Shown: piece after piece, positions 8,769 through 15,865 of the stretch | Numbering within the stretch: the stretch's first letter is position 1 | Layout of the letters: every line of letters begins with the position of its first letter | Assembly: GCA_013416795.1 (NCBI GenBank) | Contig: RQSC01000020.1 | Location: 451,668-468,478 of the forward strand | DNA from: Prasinococcaceae sp. CCMP 1430 | Lineage: Eukaryota > Prasinodermophyta > Palmophyllophyceae > Prasinococcales > Prasinococcaceae | Reading direction: 5' to 3' | DNA: 16,811 nt | Made by a program: the position numbers and the translations under genes | The notes under the pieces: model-generated | What the model was told of the DNA's origin: nothing | The model's input: only the letters and a program-made list of their open reading frames with translations | Databases searched by the model: none

Positions 8769-10779
8769 ATGCCAATGCCGACGCCAGCTGCCGCTGAGGG
8801 GGGTGGCGGGGGGGCGCCCGCGGGGGAGGCGCCCGCGCCTTCGTCCCCAGGTGTTCCGAGCGCCGCCGTGCGCGCGGCGATGCGCGCGGCAATCGCCCGC
8901 GCGGTGGCCGCCGACCACCCGGAGCGTTACGACGAGGAAGGAGAGGTGCGTGCGCGCGTGCGCTCATTCGCGCGTGGCGCGGCCGCGGCCGCTCCTGCGC
9001 CGACTCCTACTCATACTCCTGCCGAGCGCGAACGCCGTCGCGCGCGCGCGCACGCTGACGAGCGCGCGCGCGCGCGGTGCCAGCAGCCGGTCGAGGTGTG
9101 CAAGTACTACCTCAACACGGGCATGTGCAAGTTCGGGCGCGCGTGCCGCTTCCATCACCCGCGCGAAGCGAGCCGCTGCCCGGAGCTCCTGAACAGCGAG
9201 GGCTACCCGCTGCGCCCGGGCGAGCCGCCATGCCCGCACTTTGCGCGCACGGGCGCCTGCAAGTTCGGCTACGAGTGCAGGTTCGACCATCCGGGGAAGG
9301 TGAGGGCGCGTGACTGCGCGTTCGAGCGAGCGGGCGCGCGCATTTCACGCGCGGCGGCTCGCGGTGGTGCGCGCGGGCTGACGTACGCGCGTCCGCCAGC
9401 TGGGCAACGAGCACACGCTCCCGGCGCCGAACCTGTGGATAAACTCAAAGGCATCGGCAGACGCGCCCCAAATCCCAGCCATGGGGGCCGACACGGAGAC
9501 CGATGCGATGGAAGGCGCCCAGGTGGGTGGTGAGAAGAGCTTGGCAAACGGGGACACCGCGGAGGGGAACTTGACGGCTGCGCGCGCCGACGCGGACGCT
9601 TCCGAGGCCAAGGCTGACGACACCACGGCCGACCGCCGCAAAGCGAGACCGCACGCCACCCCGGTCACGCGTGGCGGCAAGAGGGATGGTGCCAGCGCAT
9701 CGGTCCAGGTCTCAAGTGGTGCCGGCGCCTCCAGGGGCCCACCGCGGCGTGCCTCGCGGGGCAGCGGCTCGTCGCGCCGCTCGCAGATGGCCACCGCCCG
9801 CGACCAGTACGAGCGCGCATGGGCAGCGATAGCCTCGCAGCCCATCACACCGTACGTTGGGGTCGCGGATGGCAGCCCCCATATCATGCAGGCCGCGCAC
9901 GCCCAGGGACAGCTGGCGCTTGCGCATGCGCAGCCGGCCAACGCGCACAGCAGCTACCTGGCCACCGCGACCGTCGCGCAGCCATTCCCTGCGATGCACG
10001 GCGCTGCAGTGCCGTGGATGCCCGTGATGGTGCCAGTTGCGGGTGCGCATTTCGCAGTAGGTTCGCCTCCCTCGGGCGCGCGCATCACACCCGTCGTCGG
10101 GTCCGCTGAGGTGCCTGTCAACGTGGCGACGCCGGTGGGTCCGGCGGGGCTCTCGAACGGGCCGGCGATGCGCACGCAGAACGCGCATGCCAATTCCTCG
10201 GGTGGCCCGCAAGGCACGCGTCCGCAGGACGCGCACTCTTACCCCGCGTACATGTACACGTCCGCTCAGCCTGCGGCATATGTGAGCGGCGGGCCGGCGG
10301 GCGCCGTCGGTGCAGAGGACGCGGCAAGCGCCGAGGCGCTCGCCGCTATGTCGCTCGGTGGCGTGAGCGTGCCATCCACTCCGTACATGATGTACCCCGT
10401 GGCGTATGCGCCAGGCGGCATCCACCCCGCATATTTGCAGGGAGCGCAGGCCGCAGCATACGCAGGCGCTGGCGTGCCCGCGGTGACGCCGGCGCCGGCG
10501 CACGCGCACGCGCACGCGCCCGCGCAGCAGGGACACGCGCACCAGACGGCAACTGCGCCCCCGGAAGCGCCCAACGGCGAAGCGCACGCGGACACCGAAG
10601 CGACTCGTGGCACCGATGTCGATACCGCGCCTTCTTTCTCCGAGGCAACGAGCAGCGTGGGCGTGAGCGCATCCTCCAAGGGCGACGGGCTCGCGACCGC
10701 CGATGCGTCGGCAGCGACTACATCAGGCAACACTGCGGCGGTGGCTGACGGCGAGGCTGCTTCGACCGCTTCGCAATGA
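8769..10779 (+). CDS. Tandem CCCH zinc-finger RNA-binding protein, 3 exons
   Basis: Probable mRNA-binding regulator. Exons are 8769-8945, 9087-9299 and 9400-10779, giving about 589 residues. Intron 1 (8946-9086, 141 bp) could end three bases earlier because the acceptor is CAGCAG; intron 2 (9300-9399, 100 bp) has GTGAGG and CCGCCAG ends. Both are phase 0. The two fingers fit C-x8-C-x5-C-x3-H exactly: CKYYLNTGMCKFGRACRFHH at about residues 64-83 and CPHFARTGACKFGYECRFDH at about 108-127. The spacing and the RPGEPP-type linker resemble the plant and algal ZFN-like CCCH group. The remaining 460 residues are Ala/Gly/Ser/Pro-rich, with Tyr-Met patches (AYMYTSAQPAAY) and an Ala-His repeat near 10500, so they are probably disordered. 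Intron 1 has no stop and a length divisible by three, so its retention would give a 47-residue longer protein. The gene converges on MINDY with about 210 bp between stops. Confidence 0.85.
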
Positions 10780-10989
10780 TGCAGGCAGCCTGTTGCTGGA
10801 CATGCTTGAACCCCCTTCAGGCCGCCCGGCTAGCGCGCGCGAGAGCGCGTCGGAGCCAGCCAGGAAGGACCCACGAGCGTGAGTAAGTCGCAGGTGTTTA
10901 AAGACTGGTGAAATTTTGAGTTGAGGAGATGATACACGCCTCCACGCGCATGCACACTGGCGCTAGTTTCAGCTCCTGTAGCTATGGAC

Positions 10990-12414
10990 CTAGGAAATGA
11001 CGCATTTGTCCTTGGCCTTGTCCTTCACCGAGCGCTTGCCGGTGTGCCCCTGCTGCCGCCGCTGGCGTCGCTGTGCCTGCGTTTGTTGGGCGTGCGCCTG
11101 CTGCGCCTGTCGAACATGAGATGACTGTCCCTGCTCACGCGCGCGCCGCTGCCGCCGTTGACGCTCTTCCTCCTCGTCGGCAAGCGCAAGTGCTAGCGCA
11201 AAGTCTGCATCGAGATCGCCAGCCGCCCCGGGAGTGTTGGCGACGCTCTCCTGCGCCCTTTGCGCCTCGCGTACTTGTTGTAGCATGCGCGCCTGTGCGC
11301 GCGCCTCACCCGACTGCGGCGCAGGGGCGCGCGGCGCCTCAGCCGCGCTTGCGAGGAGCGCCGCCGCCATCTGCGCCTGCTCGGATTCGGTCATCTGACT
11401 CTGGGCGGGTGCATGGTGCGAAAAGTCCGCCCCGACGTACTGAGTGTCCCCGCTCACGCCATCTAACTTCTCCCACACGACGCTCGCCTCCCGCATGAAG
11501 CCCTGGTCGGTCGCCAGCAGGTAGACCTCCCCGCCTATCTTGAATATGGTGCCGAAGTGGTTGTTTCGAAACAGCACGGCCAGCTGGCGCTCGCGCACGG
11601 CAGCCTTGAGCTCGACAAGCCCGCGCGGCGTGAGCTGCGACTGCGTGCGGTCGAGGAAGTCCGAAAGGGTAGCGACCTCTTGCGCACGCGCAGCGGCGGC
11701 CTCATCCCCGGCCTCCTGTTCCCCCCCCCCTCCGTCATTGAGCGCGATCAGCCTCTCGACCAGCGTGTTATACGTGTGCCTCGTTACGTACCGCGCCTCG
11801 GCTGCGTCCGCTGAGTCGGCGACCCAGCCGTGACACAGCAAGATGTCGAGCAGATCGAAGATTGCACACTCCCCGGTGAACTCGAAGCGCGTGGTGCCAC
11901 CGAAGGCCACATTCACGTCGAGGCCCGTTGCGAGCTTCGGCAGCACCGCAAGCGTGTCGGCGATGTTCTGCCGCAGATTGACCCCCGAGGCGTCGACGGT
12001 CACATCTGCCCCTGGCCCTCCACTTCTGCCACCGGGCGCGGTCGCCCGCTCGTTTGCGTCAAGCAAGTGCCCAGCCACCAGCGCGGTGAGGCCCTCCAGG
12101 GACACGTCTGTCTGGTCTTCGCGCAGCGAGATTGCGTTGCGCAGCAGCAGCACGTTGGCGATCGCGAGCAGCGGGCACGGGCCATTTTTGCTCTGCATCA
12201 CCACGGCGCGGCGGGCCCCGAGGAAGTCGATGCGACGCACCGCGCATGTCGAGGGCTCGCCGCTCGCTGGTGCATCCGGCGGCCTCGGCGCGGAAACAGC
12301 GGGCGCGGGCGGGTCGGGCGCGAGAGCCTCGAGCGCAACGGCGGGAATCTCGTGCAGTGGCGCGGGCACCTCGAATGATGCCTTGGTAGGCGCACCGATC
12401 GCAGGAGCGCGCAT
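10990..12414 (-). CDS. MINDY: MINDY-family deubiquitinase (FAM63/MINDY1-2 type) with MIU motif and CaaX box
   Basis: Cysteine protease expected to trim Lys48-linked polyubiquitin. From the ATG at 12414 it is 474 residues. The catalytic core has QSKNGPCPLL (Gln74 and nucleophile Cys80), FEFTGECAIFDLLDILLCHGW, and the His motif FRNNHFGTIFK (His286), all in family order. A ubiquitin-binding MIU-like helix follows (DADFALALALADEEE, about 401-415), then a Gln/Arg-rich tail, a basic patch and the C-terminus CVIS, a CaaX box suited to farnesylation and so to membrane anchoring. No intron is evident. ATG 12414 is the first in-frame ATG, yet the frame remains open to 13038 and reads as a Pro/Glu/Ala-rich, protein-like stretch back to 12551, where a duplicated WDR26 fragment begins in antisense. 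The real N-terminus may therefore lie in another exon or may have been cut off by that insertion. Family identity is very secure; the start is not. Confidence 0.92.
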   Translation of the reverse strand: MRAPAIGAPTKASFEVPAPLHEIPAVALEALAPDPPAPAVSAPRPPDAPASGEPSTCAVRRIDFLGARRAVVMQSKNGPCPLLAIANVLLLRNAISLREDQTDVSLEGLTALVAGHLLDANERATAPGGRSGGPGADVTVDASGVNLRQNIADTLAVLPKLATGLDVNVAFGGTTRFEFTGECAIFDLLDILLCHGWVADSADAAEARYVTRHTYNTLVERLIALNDGGGGEQEAGDEAAAARAQEVATLSDFLDRTQSQLTPRGLVELKAAVRERQLAVLFRNNHFGTIFKIGGEVYLLATDQGFMREASVVWEKLDGVSGDTQYVGADFSHHAPAQSQMTESEQAQMAAALLASAAEAPRAPAPQSGEARAQARMLQQVREAQRAQESVANTPGAAGDLDADFALALALADEEEERQRRQRRAREQGQSSHVRQAQQAHAQQTQAQRRQRRQQGHTGKRSVKDKAKDKCVIS

Positions 12415-12472
12415 CTCCGCGGATGGCGGAGATGCGGGCGCGGGCGCCTCGAGGGTAGGTGCAGGAGTCTCG

Positions 12473-12545
12473 GGCACGGCCGCAGGAGCCTCGGGCGCGG
12501 CCGCAGGAGCCTCGGGCGCGGCCGCCTCGGGCGCCGCCGCAGGCT
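12473..12545 (-). repeat. 21-bp tandem repeat encoding a Pro-Glu-Ala run upstream of the MINDY ATG
   Basis: Roughly three copies of a 21-bp unit (plus strand GCCTCGGGCGCGGCCGCAGGA) read on the minus strand as APEAPAA. The period is a multiple of three and the frame joins that of MINDY, which suggests that it is or was coding. Confidence 0.8.
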
Positions 12546-12550
12546 CGTCG

Positions 12551-12783
12551 ACCTCGAGGCGCTGTACTCGGGTGACACGGCGGCGGCGATGAGGTGCCTG
12601 CGCCAGGAGCTCGCCCCCGCGGCCGCTGCCGCCAAGGCGGCCGCCAACGTCGATGAGCTGGCGCTGGCGATGCTGCTCAGGAAGGGCTGCTCGTCCGAGG
12701 TTGATGCGCCGCCCACGGGGTCTGCGCTGCCTACCATGGCACAGCTCGCGCTGTGCATGGCCACCAAAGGCGACAGGGCGCTC
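12551..12783 (+). pseudogene. Displaced fragment of WDR26 exon 1, antisense to the MINDY frame
   Basis: This is a 233-bp gap-free copy of 411-643, about 95% identical (11 differences by eye), covering the CTLH/CRA part of WDR26 only. Both ends of the match are sharp; the right end is followed by a GC-rich imperfect inverted repeat (about 12786-12860). The WDR26 frame stays open, and with its internal ATG (12589) would give a chimeric 146-residue ORF ending at 13029. By codon position, five differences are at third, three at first and three at second positions, so there is no strong sign of protein-level constraint. In the minus strand it also leaves the upstream MINDY frame open. Confidence 0.92.
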
Positions 12784-13112
12784 CGAGGGGGTGGTGGGCT
12801 GACTCCGGTGGTGTTTAGAAACACCGGTGTGACTCCCCCTCAACGTCCCAACCCCCCACCGCCCCCGCCGCGCGGGGCACGCGCTCTGCCCCCGCCGCAA
12901 CACCCGCCTCGCCGCCGGCCCACCGCGGCGGTGTGCTGCAGTTCCCCGCACGTCCGCCACGTCAAACTGAATGGCCGCGCATCGATATCGATGTCGTGTG
13001 TGGAATACACATATCTTATGTATATGTAAATTAACCACGGGAGATCAGACACGTGCGATTTGACGTTTAGCTGTTCCCCTGAGCGGCGACAGCGCTGCGT
13101 GGAGGGTGAGGT
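12784..13112. promoter_or_regulatory. Probable divergent promoter region between MINDY and the GT8-JmjC gene
   Basis: The left half is GC-rich and includes an imperfect inverted repeat with a perfect 7-bp stem (GGTGTTT/AAACACC, about 12808-12823). The right half, 12960-13080, is the most AT-rich patch nearby. It contains a 14-bp perfect palindrome at 12980-12993 and an ACATAT...ATATGT inverted pair at about 13008-13026. The patch lies 35-150 bp upstream of the open frame of the plus-strand gene. A missing first exon of that gene may also be here. Confidence 0.4.
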
Positions 13113-15605
13113 GTGTGTGGACCGCGGCGGCGGCGGCGGCCAAGGCGGGCGCGCGTGACAGGCCAGACGAGCGTGGCGGCGCTCGCTCGCTCGCTCGCTC
13201 GCGCGCACGCCGCCGCGGGCGCGCGCGCCGCAGAAGCGCCGCACCTTGTCGTGCTTCTGCCCACGCCACGCGAGGACGCCGCTGCGGCGCTCGCCGCGGA
13301 GATGCCAGGCCTCGCCGAATGCAACCGGACGGTCGTCCAGGCGCGCGCACGCACGCCTGCGCGCGCCCGCGAGTGCGCGAGCGCCCGTGCAGACGAGGGC
13401 GCGCTGCGTGACGCCAAGGCGCACAAATGTGGCGGTGCCGAGGGCGTCCTCGGCGTGCGCGTGGTCCTGCACGACTGCGCACCGCTGCCGAACCCGTTCG
13501 CGTCCGCCGAGGCCCGATACGCGGGCGTCTTCACCAAGCTGCGCGCCTGGTCGCTGCACGCCGCGCCGTTCAAGGCGCGGCGAGCGCTCTTCCTCGATGC
13601 GGACACGCTAGTGCTCGACGACGTTAGGGATCTCTTCGAAAGGGTGGATCCTCGCCTGCCGCGCCACGTGGTCGCGGCCCCCGACGTCCTGGCCCCCGAC
13701 CGCTTCAACGCAGGTGTGCTGGCCTTCGCCGTTGCCCCCGCCGCGGAGGCGTCGCTGCTTGCCGCGCTCGCCTCGGGGAGCCTCGGCAGCTACGACGCAG
13801 GTGACCAGGGGTGGCTCAACGAGTACTTCAGCGGCTGGTACGAGAGCGACGCGCGCTTCAGGCTACCGCTGGCGTACAACCTGCCCGCGGAGGTGGCAGC
13901 GCGCGAGCCCATGCTCTTCAGATCCCTGTGCGAGGGCGCCGCGGCCCATGGCACGGCCACCCCTCCCTGTCCCCGTGTCCCCCGCGCGCTCCTCGGCGCG
14001 GGCTGCGGGGCACGCGTGCTCCACTTCTGGGGCGGCGGCAACGCCAAGCCGTGGGCGGCCTCCTATGCGGCCTTCTTCGACGCCGCCGAGGGGGGCACAG
14101 CGGCGAGGCGGAGAAAGCTGCGCGCGCGGCTGGGCGCCGAGCGCTACGCGATGCTGGCGGCCTGGTGGCGGATCTACCTCGACGACGACCCTCGCCTCGA
14201 GCGTCTCCTTAGCGAGGACGATGACGTCGCATCTTTCGAGTGCCCGAGAGGCCACGATGGGGGCAAGCAGGCGATTGCGAGCCACGGCAGCGCCCGCGTC
14301 CCCGGGGAGGAGGTTGTGGGCGAGGTCCTTGGCGAGGCCCTCGAGAATGAAGGGGGCGCCGAGAGACACGAGGAGCTCGCTGGTGAGAAATTTGAGACCG
14401 TTCGGGACACCCAGGGCATCTTCGAGGGCGCCGACGTGCGAGGGGCCGAGGACGCGCCAGCAGAGGGCGCGCACGCGCGCGCACGGGTGTGCCCAGCTCA
14501 GGGCAAAGCGTATGACGCCGGGGCAGCCTTCTGGAGGCGCGTGGGCTCAACCGAATTTGCGACGCGCATGCTCGCGGGCGTGAATTCTCTACCCGAGGAG
14601 GTCGATAGTGATACGGACAGCGACGACGAGGAGCACACGCCCGCGCTGCTGGCCGCGGCGCGGCGCGCCCGTGCAACCGCGCTGCGGGCGGGAGTGGTGC
14701 CTGTGTTGGTTGACCCGGGCGCCGAGGAGGTGCGGAGCCATCTGCGGAGCGGCTGCCCATGTGTAGTCAGGGGCTGGTTGCCGCGCTGGCGGTGCTACAC
14801 GTCAGGCGCTTTCACGCTCGCTGCGCTCGCGGCAAGGCGGCCATCCCTCGAGGTGCGCATTGACACGAACGGGCGCTCCGAGGGCGGCGGCGCGCCCGAG
14901 TGGCGCGTCATGACGCTGGCGGAATTCGAGGACGCGGTGGCGCGCGCAGGCAGCGACGCCAAAGCCAGCTCGCGCGAGCTGCCGTACCTGCGGCTGTGGA
15001 CATACGCCCAGGACTTTCCCGAGCTGGCGAAAATGGTCGTGGCCGACGCGGCCGACGGACCGTTCAAGGATCACACTGCAGCAGTCTTAGCTGGCACCAA
15101 GGGCGTGCAGCGGCGCCCCTCGAGCCTTCCCTGGTGGGTCTTCGCCGGGCCGCCGGGCACGCGCGCGCCGCTGCATGTCGACCCGTACGCGTCGCATGCC
15201 TGGTTTGCGCAGCTCTGCGGCGCCAAGCGCTTTGAGCTCTACCCGCCAGAGGATTGCAAGCTGTTGCACGACGGCGCCGACTTCGTCGATGCGGACGCGC
15301 TCAGGCGCGCGCAGCGCGTGTCCGAGGGTGGTGGAAGCGCGCACGGCTCACACGTGCGGTGCGACACGGGCGTGACGCTGCTCGAGAGATTCCCCAAGGC
15401 GCTCTGCGCGCGCAGGGTGACGGCGGCAGTCGGCGAGGGCGATCTGCTCGTGCTGCCAGCGAACTGGGCCCACGCCGTGTACGCCGACAGCGCGGGCGAG
15501 GGCAACGCGTGCGTGAGCCTCACGCACAACTTCGTTGACAAGGCTGGGGCGGCCGAGCTGCGCGCGCTGTACGCGCGCTTCCGGCTGAACAAGGCGGTCA
15601 AGTGA
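13113..15605 (+). CDS. GT8 glycosyltransferase fused to a JmjC/cupin-8 hydroxylase-like domain
   Basis: This is a single open frame of 830 residues, numbered from a GTG at 13113. Residues about 15-330 match a glycogenin/galactinol-synthase type GT8 fold: VTGQTSVAALARSL (first strand and helix), PHLVVLLPT, YAGVFTKLRAWSL, LFLDADTLVL with the metal-binding DxD at 162-164, FNAGVLAF, DQGWLNEYF and VLHFWGGGNAKPW. An acidic, Gly-rich linker of about 110 residues follows. The C-terminal half is JmjC/cupin-8 like: VVRGWLPRW, LPWWVFAGPPGTRAPLHVDPY with HxD at 688-690, CGAKRFELYPPED with a possible 2-oxoglutarate Lys, and the third metal ligand His787 in NWAHAVY. A sugar-transfer plus Fe(II)/2OG hydroxylation enzyme is inferred; substrates are unknown. 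An in-frame stop at 13107 and lack of an early ATG imply an upstream first exon, possibly joined at GACAGGCCAG (13157-13166). A small in-frame intron in the linker cannot be excluded. It converges on the DnaJ-ferredoxin gene. Confidence 0.82.
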   Translation: MCGPRRRRRPRRARVTGQTSVAALARSLARAHAAAGARAAEAPHLVVLLPTPREDAAAALAAEMPGLAECNRTVVQARARTPARARECASARADEGALRDAKAHKCGGAEGVLGVRVVLHDCAPLPNPFASAEARYAGVFTKLRAWSLHAAPFKARRALFLDADTLVLDDVRDLFERVDPRLPRHVVAAPDVLAPDRFNAGVLAFAVAPAAEASLLAALASGSLGSYDAGDQGWLNEYFSGWYESDARFRLPLAYNLPAEVAAREPMLFRSLCEGAAAHGTATPPCPRVPRALLGAGCGARVLHFWGGGNAKPWAASYAAFFDAAEGGTAARRRKLRARLGAERYAMLAAWWRIYLDDDPRLERLLSEDDDVASFECPRGHDGGKQAIASHGSARVPGEEVVGEVLGEALENEGGAERHEELAGEKFETVRDTQGIFEGADVRGAEDAPAEGAHARARVCPAQGKAYDAGAAFWRRVGSTEFATRMLAGVNSLPEEVDSDTDSDDEEHTPALLAAARRARATALRAGVVPVLVDPGAEEVRSHLRSGCPCVVRGWLPRWRCYTSGAFTLAALAARRPSLEVRIDTNGRSEGGGAPEWRVMTLAEFEDAVARAGSDAKASSRELPYLRLWTYAQDFPELAKMVVADAADGPFKDHTAAVLAGTKGVQRRPSSLPWWVFAGPPGTRAPLHVDPYASHAWFAQLCGAKRFELYPPEDCKLLHDGADFVDADALRRAQRVSEGGGSAHGSHVRCDTGVTLLERFPKALCARRVTAAVGEGDLLVLPANWAHAVYADSAGEGNACVSLTHNFVDKAGAAELRALYARFRLNKAVK

Positions 15606-15865
15606 GTCGTCGCAGCCATTTGAGCTGGATGACGACCGGCCGAGAGCTTGCAGAATGCCTGCGTGCCCGCGCGCCCGAGAGCTCACAAACGCCACACATG
15701 TTGTACGTACGATCTGTGTACATTGCAGTCATTAACAAAAATAACACGTATGTGTGCGTGTGCGTGTGCGGCGGCGGCGGTGGTGGTCGCGGTGGGGGGA
15801 GGTGGGTCCGCTGGTCGAGCGCACCGCTTGCACTCGCCCCACCTCCCTCCCGATGTTCACGCGCC
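15606..15865. other. Convergent 3' region of the GT8-JmjC and DnaJ-ferredoxin genes
   Basis: About 260 bp separate the two stops. The stretch 15690-15750 is AT-rich, with a GTACGTAC palindrome near 15707 and an A-rich run (ATTAACAAAAATAACA) at about 15731, the best candidate for a poly(A) signal region of the plus-strand gene. A short GT/GC-alternating run follows (about 15750-15770). No gene is seen. Confidence 0.45.

Noticed and set aside
9712-10587. 291-residue minus-strand frame opposite the CCCH tail
   Set aside because: Arg/His-rich antisense reading of a low-complexity Ala/Gly coding region, with no recognisable domain.
12589-13029. 146-residue plus-strand ORF starting in the WDR26 fragment, as a real gene
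   Set aside because: Only the first third is homologous to anything, the rest is Pro/Arg-rich noise over a promoter region, and substitutions show no clear constraint. Kept as a fragment and discussed as a finding.
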